Source of the DNA: Natronospira bacteriovora | GTDB lineage: Bacteria; Pseudomonadota; Gammaproteobacteria; Natronospirales; Natronospiraceae | Assembly (NCBI RefSeq): GCF_030848495.1 | Contig: NZ_JAVDDT010000008.1 | Coordinates: forward strand, 1-64,000 | Direction of reading: 5' to 3' | Length of the DNA: 64,000 nucleotides | Shown here: piece after piece, positions 17,908 to 28,273 of the stretch | Layout: every line of letters starts with the position of its first letter | How positions within the stretch are numbered: the first letter of the stretch is position 1 | Translations under genes and position numbers: made by a program | Notes under the pieces: generated by a model | Databases searched by the model: none | What the model was told of the DNA's origin: nothing | What the model saw: only the letters and a program-made list of their open reading frames with translations

Positions 17908-20109
17908 TCAGCCCTCAATGGGCAGCTGAAACAGCACTTCCATGCAGTGATGGGGCGGGATTCCCACGATGCGGGTTTCGAAGCGCCCGCCCAGTTCACC
18001 AACCCGGGTCTTCATGTGATGCAGGCCGCGGCCGGGGCGCAGTTGCTCGGCGGCGGTGAGGGTTTCGGGCAGACCATCGTTGGTGATGCGGCAACGCAGG
18101 ATACCGTCACCATCCTCGACGCGGACACAGACCGAGGTCGGACGGGCGTGTCGCAGGGCATTGGTGAGGGCCTCGTCCATGACCCGGCGCAGGTTGATGC
18201 GACGGCGGGGGGTCATGAACCAGCCCGAGAGATCCCGACTGGCGTTTTCCCACACCAGCTGGACGCCGGCGGCTTCGGCCCGCTGTTCCGCCTCCTCATG
18301 CCATTCCAGCAGGGCGTCTTCCAGGCAGATTTCCTGCTTGTCATCCAGGGCTTCCATGGTATCCCTGAGGGCACCGAGGGCCTTGCGGGCCAGATCGGCC
18401 TGACGCTCGGTCTGGGCCGAGTGGATCAGGGCCAGCACGCGGCCGCCTACATCGTCATGCAGGTCGCGGATGATTCTTGCCCGTTCACCGCGCGCGCCCT
18501 GGGCCTCGGCCTCGCGGATGTGGAACAGGCGCCGGGCGATGTTCAGCAGTGACGCGACGGTCTTGCGGTCTCGGGTGCTGAAGAGGCGGCTGCCGCCATC
18601 GGCGTGATGCAGGCACAGGGATGAATTTCCGCCCAGGCCCGGCACCCGCATCTCGGCGCCACTGGCGAGGATGGCGGGGCGCTCGGCCGGCACCTCCACG
18701 CGCTCGACGCTGAGCGGGTGGAACAGGGCCCGCAGGGTCTGCTCCCAGGCCGCATCGGCGCTGACGCTGCCCCGGGCCCGCACGATATCTTCTGCCAGCG
18801 CCGGCAGGGCCTCGTCCACCGCGCTGCGACTGCGGCCGGTGAGTTGGCGCCAGATCCAGTTACGCAGGGGCAGATAGCCCCAGGCCACGATCAGAACCGC
18901 CAGGCCCACGGCTTCCACATGCCCAAGCCCCAGGAAGGCCACCAGAGCGAGATCCAGAGCGATGACCGCAATGCCCCCGAAGAACCAGAGCCAGGCCAGG
19001 AACCACCAGTGATCCAGGTCGAAGAGACGGTAACGCAGAACCCCCAGGGCAAAGCCCACATACAGGGTGCAGCCGAATCCGGCCAGGAAGATCTGCGACA
19101 GGTCGCTGTCGTAGCCCAGCAGTGTGGGCAGGAAATACACCACCACCCCCACACCCATGCTCAGGAACACCGACAGGAAGATCCATTTCAGGCTGGCCCG
19201 GTTGACCGGATCATGACGGGACAGGCGCCACTGATTCATCGCCAGGATGGCGGCGCTGGCGTAGGCCAGCAGTATGGGCAGATAGAAGGTGTGCCAGGGC
19301 AGATCGAAGAGCTGGAGGTTCTCGTTGATCTGATACAGCAGCAGTGCCACCAGCACCCAGGTGAGCCCGCGCAGGCTGGGCAGGGGGCGCGGATAGTGGG
19401 CCAGCAGGGCAATGATGGTGCCCAGCAGCAGCGTCAGGCCCAGATGATTGATTCGCAGCAGGGCGTCGAAGAAACCGGCGGGAAGGGCCAGCTCGCGACC
19501 GATCCACACCGAATGGGCGGCGGTGGCGATGTAGAAGCCAATCCCGGACATCGCCAGGAAGCGGGGTGGCCACTCGCCCCGTCGAAACACCCAGACCGCC
19601 ACGCTGATGGTGAGCGCGATCAGGCCAAAGAGGTGGAAAAGCCAGAATTCCATCGGCAGCTTGTGCAGCGGCCGCTGGGCGGCCGGGCGGACCGAAACGC
19701 TGCCCTGATCGGTCTGGAACACCACCAATTCCGCCTGCAAGGCCTGGTGCAGACGTCCCTGCTCGCCGAGAAAGCGGTTGTAAGCCGCAAAGGTGGGCAG
19801 GGTATGGGGTTCCAGTGCCGGATCGTGATCGCGCAGGGAATAGACGTAGCCGTCCATGGTTCTGAGCGCGATCAGCTCCTGACCGGGCTGCAGCTGGCCG
19901 GCGGCCGGCCCGCGGGGATAGACCCGCTCCACCATCAGGCGGCCGCCCGCCTCGCTGGTCAGGGTGAGCCCCAGCCAGGGGCCGCGCATGGCCAGCACGG
20001 TGGTGAGCACAACCCCGGCCAGGCCAATCAGCAGTACCAGGGAAAGCAGGTGAAGTGGTGCGATGGGCAGCTGGCGCGCTGGCTCGGCCGCCCTGGCTGA
20101 TGAGGCCAT
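17908..20109 (-). CDS. NarL-family sensor histidine kinase, polytopic membrane type
   Basis: The 733-residue kinase has an N-terminal helix (about 17-40), a short PDZ-like stretch (about 48-85), then about eight transmembrane segments (180-440). The C-terminal half carries a HisKA_3 box with RDLHDD, phosphoacceptor His551, followed by an ATPase domain with N-box DEALTNALRHA (645-655) and G-box GRGLHHM (693-699). The start at 20109 lies eight bases after the response regulator stop; an upstream ATG would overlap that gene by 68 bases and encodes an atypical leader. With the next gene it forms a two-component system. The stimulus is unknown. Confidence 0.92.
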   Translation of the reverse strand: MASSARAAEPARQLPIAPLHLLSLVLLIGLAGVVLTTVLAMRGPWLGLTLTSEAGGRLMVERVYPRGPAAGQLQPGQELIALRTMDGYVYSLRDHDPALEPHTLPTFAAYNRFLGEQGRLHQALQAELVVFQTDQGSVSVRPAAQRPLHKLPMEFWLFHLFGLIALTISVAVWVFRRGEWPPRFLAMSGIGFYIATAAHSVWIGRELALPAGFFDALLRINHLGLTLLLGTIIALLAHYPRPLPSLRGLTWVLVALLLYQINENLQLFDLPWHTFYLPILLAYASAAILAMNQWRLSRHDPVNRASLKWIFLSVFLSMGVGVVVYFLPTLLGYDSDLSQIFLAGFGCTLYVGFALGVLRYRLFDLDHWWFLAWLWFFGGIAVIALDLALVAFLGLGHVEAVGLAVLIVAWGYLPLRNWIWRQLTGRSRSAVDEALPALAEDIVRARGSVSADAAWEQTLRALFHPLSVERVEVPAERPAILASGAEMRVPGLGGNSSLCLHHADGGSRLFSTRDRKTVASLLNIARRLFHIREAEAQGARGERARIIRDLHDDVGGRVLALIHSAQTERQADLARKALGALRDTMEALDDKQEICLEDALLEWHEEAEQRAEAAGVQLVWENASRDLSGWFMTPRRRINLRRVMDEALTNALRHARPTSVCVRVEDGDGILRCRITNDGLPETLTAAEQLRPGRGLHHMKTRVGELGGRFETRIVGIPPHHCMEVLFQLPIEG

Positions 20110-20116
20110 GGGCGGC

Positions 20117-20773
20117 TTATCCGTCGTCGTTGCCACCGGCACTGACCAGACCGTAGCCGATGGCCTCGCGAATGGCCTCGGCACGCCCCGAGACGTGCAG
20201 CTTGCGGTAGATGGATTTCACGTAGCCGGCCGCCGTGTTGGCGGTAATGTCCAGCGCCTTGCCGATCTCGTGGCGGTTGAAGCCACGAGAGAGCAGGCTC
20301 AGCACTTCCATTTCCCGGTCCGTCAGGCGGGGGGCATCCGGTTCGGTACGTCGGGCGCCGCCCGCCAGATAACGCAGGATGCGGCGTGACACCCCGGGGG
20401 ACAGGGGCGGGTCGCCGCGGGCGATACCCTTGAGCTGGGCCACCAGCCGCTCCCGGGGCTGATCCTTGAGCAGATAGCCCTTGGCGCCGGCACGAATGGA
20501 ATCGAAGAGATGGCGGTCGTCATCGTAGATGGTGGTCACCACCGCGAAGGTATCCGGGTAATCGCTCTGGATGTCTATCAGCAGGTCAACGCCGCTGCCA
20601 TCCGGCAGACTCAGATCCACCAGGGCCAGGTTGTAACCCGAGGGCAGGCGACCCCGCCCGCCCTGCAGCGTCGCCTCCTGATCCACCGCCGCGCCGGGAA
20701 AGGCTTCCTCGGCAAGACTGTAGAGCCATTCCCGGGTATCCGGGTTGTCCTCGATGACGAGAATGGATTCCAT
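20117..20773 (-). CDS. LuxR/NarL-family response regulator
   Basis: The 218-residue regulator has a receiver domain with the acidic pair Glu8/Asp9, phosphoacceptor Asp53 in VDLSLPDGSG and Lys103 in LLKD. A LuxR-type helix-turn-helix follows at about 150-205 (LTDREMEVLSLLSRG). It is the first gene of a two-gene operon with the histidine kinase. The target genes are unknown; the surrounding c-di-GMP genes are plausible candidates by position only. Confidence 0.94.
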   Translation of the reverse strand: MESILVIEDNPDTREWLYSLAEEAFPGAAVDQEATLQGGRGRLPSGYNLALVDLSLPDGSGVDLLIDIQSDYPDTFAVVTTIYDDDRHLFDSIRAGAKGYLLKDQPRERLVAQLKGIARGDPPLSPGVSRRILRYLAGGARRTEPDAPRLTDREMEVLSLLSRGFNRHEIGKALDITANTAAGYVKSIYRKLHVSGRAEAIREAIGYGLVSAGGNDDG

Positions 20774-20910
20774 GCACAGACCCCTTTCCTGTCGAATCCT
20801 GAGAATCGCCCTGTGAGCCGATCATCCCTGATCCCTGACGACAGGTGAGCATTCAGACCCTAGTCTAATCTGCCCGGCAGAAATCTGCACCCCCGGGCAG
20901 CAATGGACCA

Positions 20911-23900
20911 TCAGAGCGTGGCGAAGGGGGCACTCGCGGATTCGAGCAGGGACTGGAAATCCCGGGCCGGGAGAGGCCGGCTGTAGAAGTAACCCTGGGC
21001 GATGTGACAGCCCATGGCCAGCAGGGCGTCGCGCTCTTCGGCCGTTTCCACCCCTTCCGCCACCACGTCGGCACCAATGAGTCCGGCCACGCCGATCACC
21101 GTACGCACGATTTCATGGCTGTAGTGCTCCCTGAGCATATGGCTGACGAATCCGCGATCAATCTTGATCTCGTCAAAGGGGTATTTCTGGATGTAGAGCA
21201 AGGAGGAATAACCGGTGCCGAAATCATCCAGGGACAGGCGGATACCCATATCGGTCAGCTCGGCCATCTGCTCGCCCAGCAAATGCCCCTCGCTTTCGAA
21301 CACGGACTCGGTAATCTCGAGTGACAGGGCATCCGGCCGGATGCCGTGGGTTCGCAGAAAGGTGCTCACCTTCCTGGAAAAGCGCTGATCACTGAACTGT
21401 TGCAGGGACACGTTGACCGCGATACGGACATCCTCCAGGCCCGATGCCTGCCATTGGGCCGCGGTTCGGCAGGCTTCCGCGAGCACCCACTCGCCGATGG
21501 GCCGAATCAGCTGGCTCTGCTCGGCCACGGGGATGAACTCGGCCGGCGAGACCGGCCCCTGTTCCGGATGCTGCCAGCGGAGCAGGGCCTCGGCGGCCAC
21601 CACCTGGCCGGTTCTCATGTCCACCTTGGGCTGGAAATTGAGGGTGAACTCATCCCGCTCCAGGGCGCGGCGGAGATCCTTCGCCATGCCCACCCGGCTG
21701 CGGGTTTCCCGATCGAGTGCTTCGGTGTAGGCCGACCAGTGCTGTCCATGCTCGCGACCGGCGCCCTGAAACAGGGCCAGCTCGGCCTCCCTCAGCAGTG
21801 CTTCAGCCGAACGCGATACCTTGCGGAACTGGGTGTAGCCGTAGCGCGCCTGCACCTCGATGGTGAATCCGTGAACGGCGAACGGCTCCTGGACGATGCG
21901 CTCCAGGGCACGCCGACGCTGCTGCTTGGACTCACCCTTGCGGGAGGCGAGATAGACCATGAACTCATCACCCCCGGCCCGCCCCGCAAAACCGGTTTCG
22001 CCCGTCAGTCGCATCAGCCTTTCACCCAGCAGGCGAATCAGCTCATCCCCCACCGCATAGCCGTGCGCATCATTCACATGCCGCAGGCTGAGAATGTCGA
22101 GCATCACCACCATGCCCTGCTCGTCCCAGCCCCGGGCCACCATGGTTTCGTCCAGGGCGCGTGTAAAGCCGGTGCGGGAGAGTACCGGCGCCAGGGGGTC
22201 CTCGAAGGCCAGGCGGTTCAGTTCCCGTTCGGCCTGCTTGCGCTCCGTGATATCCAGGTGCATGACCACTGCCCCCGTGCCCGTGACGCCATCGGCCTCC
22301 GACGCCAGACGGTTGACCATGACCCGGAACCAGCGCTCCTCCGAGGGGGAATGGCAGGGGTACTCCATGAAGAAGGAAGGTCTGGCGCCGTCCAGCACTT
22401 CCCGCAGGGCGGCGGCAATTCGGCGCGCATCGTCCGCGCCCTCGCCTTCCGCCCGTTCACAGGCTTCCAGGTAATTGATCCCCAGGCCGTGGCGTTGTGC
22501 ATCAAGACCATTGTCTTCGGCGAATCGACGCCAGTAGTCGTTTACATCACGGATGAAGCCCTTGCCGTCAAGCAGAGCGATATGGGCCGGCAGGGAGTTA
22601 ATGAGCACCTTGCGCAGCGCCAGGCCTTCCGCCAGCTCATCCCGGGATGCACGCAGATCCTGTTCCTGTGCCTGGAGGCGGCTGATCAGGCGATGTCGCT
22701 CACTCACATCCTCGAAGAAGACGGACAAGCCGCCTTCGAAGGCATACGCCCGGATATCGAACCAGGCGTCCAGCGGCTCATAGAAGAAGTCATTGACGCG
22801 ACGCGGAACCTGATGAGCCATGCAGTAACGATAGATGTCACCCACCGGGCCCTTTTCCAGATCCGGATAGACATCCCAGATCCGGCATCCAAGCAGACTG
22901 GACGCCGGTTTCTGCAGCAAGCGGATCGCCTCGGTATTGAGATAGGAAAAACGCCAGTTCTCATCCAGCGTGAAGAAGGCCTCGTTCAGGTTTTCAAGCA
23001 CGGACTGGAAACGATGCCCCAGCTGGGCCGCCCGCTTCTGGGCTCGCTTGAAATCGGAAATGTCCTGCAAAGCCCCCTGGACCGTCACCACCACCCCGGA
23101 ACGGTCATACACCGCCTCACCGGTTGCCCGCACCCAGATGCGGCGCCCCTTGGCGGTGATCACCTCAAGCTCTTCGTCAAAGGGTTCGCCACCAAAGACA
23201 CAGTTCTCGTAGCGCCGGGCGATGATGTCCTGGTACTCGGGGGCGTAGTAAGCAATGCCTTCATCCACGGAAAAGCGGGTGCCATGGGGCACTTCGAAGA
23301 TTTCGCAGACCACCTCCGACCAGTAGACCCGCGCCTCCGCCACGTCCACCGACCAGCTGCCGAAGCGGGCGAGGCGACCGGCCATCTCGAGCAGCCGCTG
23401 CTGTTCGGCCAGGGCATGCGCCGTGACTCGTTGATCAGTGATGTCCTGCAAGGTGCCCACCAGGTACTCGGGCTCGCCATTGGCATCCCGTCGCACGATA
23501 GCCCGCTGACGAATATGGCGCTGTGCGCCATCGGGCCGGGTGATGCGGTACTCCACATCCAGGTCGCCCTCACCGGCCAGTGCTTTCGACCGTTTTCGAA
23601 CAAAATCCGCATAATCATCACCATGGATCAGGCGGATGAAATCCTGCGGCGCACCCGACCAGGTGGACGGATCAAGACCAAAGATTCGGAAACTTTCTTC
23701 CGACCAGGCCAGGTGTTCGGTAGGAATATGCAGGCGCAAGCTGCCCACATGGGCAATCTGCTGCGATTCGGCAAGCCAGCGGTGACTTTGCTCCAGGCTC
23801 TCCTCGTAATCCCGCAACTCCTGCTCGGTGGCCTGCTGCCGATCCAGAAGATGATTGAAGGCATCGGCAAGCTTCGCCATTTCGTCACGGCCGGGCAGCC

Positions 23901-24552
23901 TGGCTCTTGCGGTGCGCTCGCCACCTTCCAGGCGCCGAATGACATCCGTGAGGTGATTGACCGGCTGCCCCAGGCGACGGTGCAGTGTCATGAAGGCCAT
24001 CACACAGAGCAGCGCGAAGAAGGACGCGGAAACGGCCAGGGCGGAGACCGCGACATTACCCTGCTCCGCCGCCACGGCCTGGCGCTCCCGGATCATGCCG
24101 GCCAGGGCACTGTGCAGCGCCATGTTGTGCCCGGCCAGCTGACTCAGGATGTCGCGGCTTCGCTGATCCAGGCCGAGCATTCCCTCCCCCGGCCCCGATT
24201 GCCCCGCAAGGGCCCGGGCCTGTTCCACCTCCACCAGTTCCAGCGTCAGATCGATGTAACGCCCCATTCGCATTGCGCCCGGGTGATTCTGTTCCAGCTC
24301 CCTGAACGCGGCCTGTAATGCCTGACCTTCTGACTTGAGCGCGTCAAGCAATGCCGCGTCCGGCTCGAACAGCAACATGCTTTCACTCACCATCGACAGC
24401 ATGTCAACGCGCTGCTGCAGAGACAGGAGGCGATCGGTATCCACCCGCGCCTGGCGGAGATCATTGATTACCACATAGCCAAAACCCGCAATCAGAATCA
24501 GGCCGGCCAGGCACAGGATCGTGATGCTCTGTGAGAGGTAGCGCAGGCGCAT
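20911..24552 (-). CDS. Multi-PAS GGDEF/EAL membrane protein, coupled to a substrate-binding protein
   Basis: The 1213-residue protein has TM1 (9-28), a periplasmic helical region (30-165), TM2 (168-190), a HAMP domain (192-245) and about four PAS-like domains (260-375, 390-500, 510-620, 645-770). Then come GGDEF (775-940) and EAL (955-1205). The cyclase loop AGGDEF (859-864) is intact. The EAL residues (988-990), the DDFGTGYSS loop and AEGVET are also present, so both activities are possible. Its ATG overlaps the stop of the upstream binding-protein gene as TAATG, which implies translational coupling. I infer that the periplasmic region receives a signal from that protein. Confidence 0.93.
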   Translation of the reverse strand: MRLRYLSQSITILCLAGLILIAGFGYVVINDLRQARVDTDRLLSLQQRVDMLSMVSESMLLFEPDAALLDALKSEGQALQAAFRELEQNHPGAMRMGRYIDLTLELVEVEQARALAGQSGPGEGMLGLDQRSRDILSQLAGHNMALHSALAGMIRERQAVAAEQGNVAVSALAVSASFFALLCVMAFMTLHRRLGQPVNHLTDVIRRLEGGERTARARLPGRDEMAKLADAFNHLLDRQQATEQELRDYEESLEQSHRWLAESQQIAHVGSLRLHIPTEHLAWSEESFRIFGLDPSTWSGAPQDFIRLIHGDDYADFVRKRSKALAGEGDLDVEYRITRPDGAQRHIRQRAIVRRDANGEPEYLVGTLQDITDQRVTAHALAEQQRLLEMAGRLARFGSWSVDVAEARVYWSEVVCEIFEVPHGTRFSVDEGIAYYAPEYQDIIARRYENCVFGGEPFDEELEVITAKGRRIWVRATGEAVYDRSGVVVTVQGALQDISDFKRAQKRAAQLGHRFQSVLENLNEAFFTLDENWRFSYLNTEAIRLLQKPASSLLGCRIWDVYPDLEKGPVGDIYRYCMAHQVPRRVNDFFYEPLDAWFDIRAYAFEGGLSVFFEDVSERHRLISRLQAQEQDLRASRDELAEGLALRKVLINSLPAHIALLDGKGFIRDVNDYWRRFAEDNGLDAQRHGLGINYLEACERAEGEGADDARRIAAALREVLDGARPSFFMEYPCHSPSEERWFRVMVNRLASEADGVTGTGAVVMHLDITERKQAERELNRLAFEDPLAPVLSRTGFTRALDETMVARGWDEQGMVVMLDILSLRHVNDAHGYAVGDELIRLLGERLMRLTGETGFAGRAGGDEFMVYLASRKGESKQQRRRALERIVQEPFAVHGFTIEVQARYGYTQFRKVSRSAEALLREAELALFQGAGREHGQHWSAYTEALDRETRSRVGMAKDLRRALERDEFTLNFQPKVDMRTGQVVAAEALLRWQHPEQGPVSPAEFIPVAEQSQLIRPIGEWVLAEACRTAAQWQASGLEDVRIAVNVSLQQFSDQRFSRKVSTFLRTHGIRPDALSLEITESVFESEGHLLGEQMAELTDMGIRLSLDDFGTGYSSLLYIQKYPFDEIKIDRGFVSHMLREHYSHEIVRTVIGVAGLIGADVVAEGVETAEERDALLAMGCHIAQGYFYSRPLPARDFQSLLESASAPFATL

Positions 24553-25685
24553 TACTCCGCCCTCCCCGCAACCGGCGGATTTCCGGGAAGCAGTACCAGC
24601 GTGGGCGCCATGCGCTGCAAGGGGCGACGTTCAATCAGGGAAAAGACATCAAGGCGGGAATCGACAGAAGCCAGGCCATTGGCTCGTGCCCATTCCGCCT
24701 GCTGCCGGATGCCGGTCACCAGCGCCCAGTTGAGGGTCAGGCCATAGATGAGCCCGTCCCACTGCCGACGCACCAGATCCGGGCTTAACTCGGCATGCCG
24801 CGCATAGATGGCAATGGCCTCGTCCTGGTTGCGCTCGATGAAATTCACGGTATTCAGATAGGCCCGCAACAGACCTTCCGCCGCTTCCGGATCGGCGTCC
24901 ATCACGCCCCTTCGCGCCACCAGCACCCAGCGGGCGGTATAGACCTGGCGGACGGGGAAACGCACCAGGGCCTCACCCAGCCTGCTTTCCAGCTGGGAGG
25001 CCCAGGGTTCCCACAACACGCCGGCCTCCAGCGACCCCTCAAGCAGCGCATCATGCACTTCGGGCGTGGGCATGGGCCGAATGTCTTTCTCGTCAATCCG
25101 GATTCCGTGGTATCGGGCAAACCGGGACAGCAGAAACTCGGCATTGGTGCCCGGCATCACGCCAAAGGGCCGCCCGGGGAGATCGGCCGGTGATTCGATG
25201 CCACTGTCCGGGCGGGCAACCACGTAATTGAGCCCCAGGGAATGAGAGACATTGGCCAGAATCAATGGTGCGTTGGCGTCATCCGTGGGGGACTGATTGA
25301 GCACATCAAGCACCAGCGGGGTCAGCGCCATCAACGCGAAGTCCAGTTCCCCCGCCCGCAGGCGAGCCAGATTGTCCTTCCCGGAAACACCGAATTCCAC
25401 ATCGAGTTCGAGACCCTGGGCACGAAAAAAGCCCTTCTCATGCGCAATCAGGGTCGGCAGATCACCCAGGTAGATGACACCACTGAGCCGCAACGGGCGC
25501 TGATCCTCGTCGGCCGCAACGGCAGCGGGGAGGAGGAGGAAAAGAAGGGCGAAGCACACGGACAACCAGTGGCGACAGGATCGCTCAGGTGACGATGGGA
25601 ACAGCAGCCCGAAGGGGAGGGTCGCCACCGGAAGCGGCAGCGAAGGAAGAAAGCCTTTTGCCCCGATTCGGGGACACCTTCTCAT
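24552..25685 (-). CDS. Periplasmic substrate-binding protein (SsuA/THI5/NMT1-like)
   Basis: The protein is about 377 residues with a signal peptide (hydrophobic core 41-57, probable cleavage after AVAA near 58). The mature part is a type II periplasmic binding fold of the NMT1/SsuA group, with ARLRAGELDFALMA near 107-120 and a LWEPWASQLE segment. The chosen ATG leaves an unusually long 40-residue n-region, so an internal non-ATG start is possible; a further in-frame ATG lies upstream at 25730. No ABC permease or ATPase gene is nearby. It is translationally coupled to the PAS/GGDEF/EAL gene, which points to sensing. Confidence 0.85.
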   Translation of the reverse strand: MRRCPRIGAKGFLPSLPLPVATLPFGLLFPSSPERSCRHWLSVCFALLFLLLPAAVAADEDQRPLRLSGVIYLGDLPTLIAHEKGFFRAQGLELDVEFGVSGKDNLARLRAGELDFALMALTPLVLDVLNQSPTDDANAPLILANVSHSLGLNYVVARPDSGIESPADLPGRPFGVMPGTNAEFLLSRFARYHGIRIDEKDIRPMPTPEVHDALLEGSLEAGVLWEPWASQLESRLGEALVRFPVRQVYTARWVLVARRGVMDADPEAAEGLLRAYLNTVNFIERNQDEAIAIYARHAELSPDLVRRQWDGLIYGLTLNWALVTGIRQQAEWARANGLASVDSRLDVFSLIERRPLQRMAPTLVLLPGNPPVAGRAE

Positions 25686-25878
25686 GTGATCACATCCCTG
25701 CCCACCGTCTTTGGTGACACCGCAAGGCATGGCGCCCGGGTGCAGGCTCCCTGTTCACTGATCGTCGCCGCACAGCTTAAAGGAACATGGATGCCCCGCC
25801 GGGGCAGAAGGAGGATCGAAGGCGTTAAAGGAGCGACAGACGGGTGAACTGTAATGTTATGCATCAAATTAAAGCAGT

Positions 25879-28158
25879 TCAGGCGTGATTTTCCAGCCGT
25901 TTTCGCAAGCCGCTCAATAACCGCGACAGGTCGATATCCTTGCCCCACAGGGGCCGGGCAAGCAAGAAGCCCTGCGCTTCACTGCAGGCCCATTGCCGAA
26001 GCAGCCTGAGCTGACCGTTCTTTTCGACACCCTCGGCCACAACCTTGAGGCCCAGCTCCCGAGCCAGGGTGATCACTGCCCGGGTTATGGCGGCATCATC
26101 TCCGTCCTCCTCAATGCGGGCAACGAAACGTCGATCCACCTTGAGCACATCCAGCGGGAATTGCCGAAGATAGGCCAGTGAACTGTATCCAGTGCCGAAA
26201 TCATCCACGGCGATGGAAATGCCGACTCGCCGGAGCGAACCCAGCACTTCCTGCGCCAGCTCCGGATCCGAGGCCAGAGTGCTCTCGGTCACTTCCAGAC
26301 ACAGTCGCCCGGGCGGGATACCGGTTTCCGCCAGGATACCCACGATGCGACTGACCAGGTTGCTGTCGCGGAACTGCGCCACGGACAGGTTCACCGACAC
26401 CCTCGGACAACACTGCCCGGCCTCCTCCCAGGCCAGCAGTTGGCGACAGGCCTCGCGCAACACCCACTCGCCGATGGGAATGATCAGGCCCGTGTCCTCG
26501 GCCAGGGGAATGAAGCGATCCGGTGCCACCTCCCCCAGGTCCGGATGCTGCCAGCGCAACAGTGCCTCCACGCCAGCAACTCCGAGTGTTCCCAGGCAGA
26601 TGATCGGTTGATAGGCCACACGCAACTGATTCATCGCCAGTGCATTGACCAGTTCCTGGCTGAGGAACAGTTCCTCCTCCACCCGTTCGTTCATGTCCGC
26701 CTGGGTGAACTGGATGCGGTTGCGGCCCTTCTGCTTGGCCACGGCCAGGGCAATGTCCGCCGCGCGCAGGATGGTTTCCGGTTCGTCGCCGTCATCGGGA
26801 AAGCAGGCCACCCCGGCACTGGCTGTCATGTAGAGCTGATGACCGGCAATTTCCAGCGGTTCCGACAACAGCCGCAACAGGGACTGCACCGGCAGGCGTA
26901 CCTGACCGGCGCCGCGCCCCTCCAGCCACAGGGCGAATTCGTCTCCGGCCAGCCGTGCCAGCGACCAGCGGGCTTCGGCGAAGGCCCGCAAGCGCTCCGC
27001 GGCCATGCGCAGTACCTGGTCACCGATGGCGTGCCCCAGCGATTCATTGATGGGTTGCAGGCGATCCATGCCGATCAGAACCAGCGCCCCCCGTCGATCC
27101 TTCATCAGCGGGTTCATGGCCTCGGTCAGGACTTCTTCGAGGTGGCGCCGATTGGGGAGACCCGTGATCTCGTCGTGGTAGGCAAGGTAATCAATGCGCG
27201 CCTGATAGGCCTCGAACCGGGAGAGATCCGTCACCGTGGCCACCACGAGACTGTCCACCTCGTCCGCATTGCGCACCCGGGCCAGGCTGACATGGGCCCG
27301 AACCGGCACGCCCCCGGCTCCGGTCAAGGCGCAATCGCTGCGCCAGCGGCCCTGGTCATCCAGGATGGGCTCTTCTCCGTCAAGATCGCCAAGCGGCAAG
27401 GGGTTGCCGGGCAGATCCTCCCGACCCAGCAACCGGGCCAGCGCCTCATTGACCCGAAGCACCCGCAACTCGCTGTCACACACGGCCATGCCCTCACCGG
27501 CATTGGCAAAGGCAGCCTCGCTCAGACGCTGCGCCTCCACACCCAGCAGAGCGTCGGTGACCTCCGTGTGCACCACCAGCGCACCCGGCCACCCGGGCAG
27601 GCCCGATATCCCCACCTGAAACCAACGCCGACGCGCTCCCCAGTGGCAGGCATTGATCAGTGTCGGAGGTGCCGGGGATCCGGCCATCACGGCGCGAATG
27701 CCTTGCGCCACCGGCTCGGCACCGTCGGCCCCCTGACGCCGGCCCAGCTCGCAGACCGCCAGGTAATCCACCCCCACCCCCACTGACGCCAACGGCACGC
27801 CGGCCGCCTCCGCAAAATGCTGCCACTCGCGGTTCACGAGAACGATACACCCCTCGCCATCCAGCACACAGACTTGCGCCGGCAAGAGATCGATCATGGC
27901 CTGCAGCTCATCCAGCCGCAGCGGTGGCGAGGGCCGCCAGCGACGATACAGCAAGGCGAGCGCGGCCAGGCCGCCGGTCATCACGGCCAGCATGCCCAGC
28001 ATGAGGGGCGGCTCAAGGCCCGAAGCAGCATGCAGATGGAGCGAGCCATCGAGGAACAACAGGGCGAGAAGGAAGAACAGAACCAGGAAGAGGCCCAGGT
28101 TTCGGAGCTGGCGAACCGCCAGGCGACGCAAGATCGAGCGCAAGGACAGAAACCCCAA
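25879..28158 (-). CDS. Membrane PAS/GGDEF/EAL protein
   Basis: The 759-residue protein has two N-terminal transmembrane segments (about 21-38 and 50-71), PAS-like domains at about 82-205 and 210-320, then GGDEF (325-490) and EAL (500-750). The cyclase loop reads AGDEF (404-408), a variant seen in some active enzymes, but the first metal site reads GMDRLQPINE, so cyclase activity is uncertain. The EAL residues (531-533), DDFGTGYSS and AEGVE are present, which supports phosphodiesterase activity. It is transcribed in the same direction as the two genes after it, across a gap of about 190 bases. Confidence 0.92.
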   Translation of the reverse strand: MGFLSLRSILRRLAVRQLRNLGLFLVLFFLLALLFLDGSLHLHAASGLEPPLMLGMLAVMTGGLAALALLYRRWRPSPPLRLDELQAMIDLLPAQVCVLDGEGCIVLVNREWQHFAEAAGVPLASVGVGVDYLAVCELGRRQGADGAEPVAQGIRAVMAGSPAPPTLINACHWGARRRWFQVGISGLPGWPGALVVHTEVTDALLGVEAQRLSEAAFANAGEGMAVCDSELRVLRVNEALARLLGREDLPGNPLPLGDLDGEEPILDDQGRWRSDCALTGAGGVPVRAHVSLARVRNADEVDSLVVATVTDLSRFEAYQARIDYLAYHDEITGLPNRRHLEEVLTEAMNPLMKDRRGALVLIGMDRLQPINESLGHAIGDQVLRMAAERLRAFAEARWSLARLAGDEFALWLEGRGAGQVRLPVQSLLRLLSEPLEIAGHQLYMTASAGVACFPDDGDEPETILRAADIALAVAKQKGRNRIQFTQADMNERVEEELFLSQELVNALAMNQLRVAYQPIICLGTLGVAGVEALLRWQHPDLGEVAPDRFIPLAEDTGLIIPIGEWVLREACRQLLAWEEAGQCCPRVSVNLSVAQFRDSNLVSRIVGILAETGIPPGRLCLEVTESTLASDPELAQEVLGSLRRVGISIAVDDFGTGYSSLAYLRQFPLDVLKVDRRFVARIEEDGDDAAITRAVITLARELGLKVVAEGVEKNGQLRLLRQWACSEAQGFLLARPLWGKDIDLSRLLSGLRKRLENHA

Positions 28159-28273
28159 CCGCCGTCAGGGCGACCGTGGCCGACCCGGCCCGCAACCCCA
28201 TGCTGTGGCTACCGGATCGTTTTCAGAAGATTAGATGAGAATCCGTGGAAACGGTTCGGCAACAGTCATCTTT

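Noticed and set aside
21346-24318. 990-codon frame antisense to the PAS/GGDEF/EAL gene
   Set aside because: The opposite strand encodes a full set of conserved domains; the antisense product has only codon-composition features.
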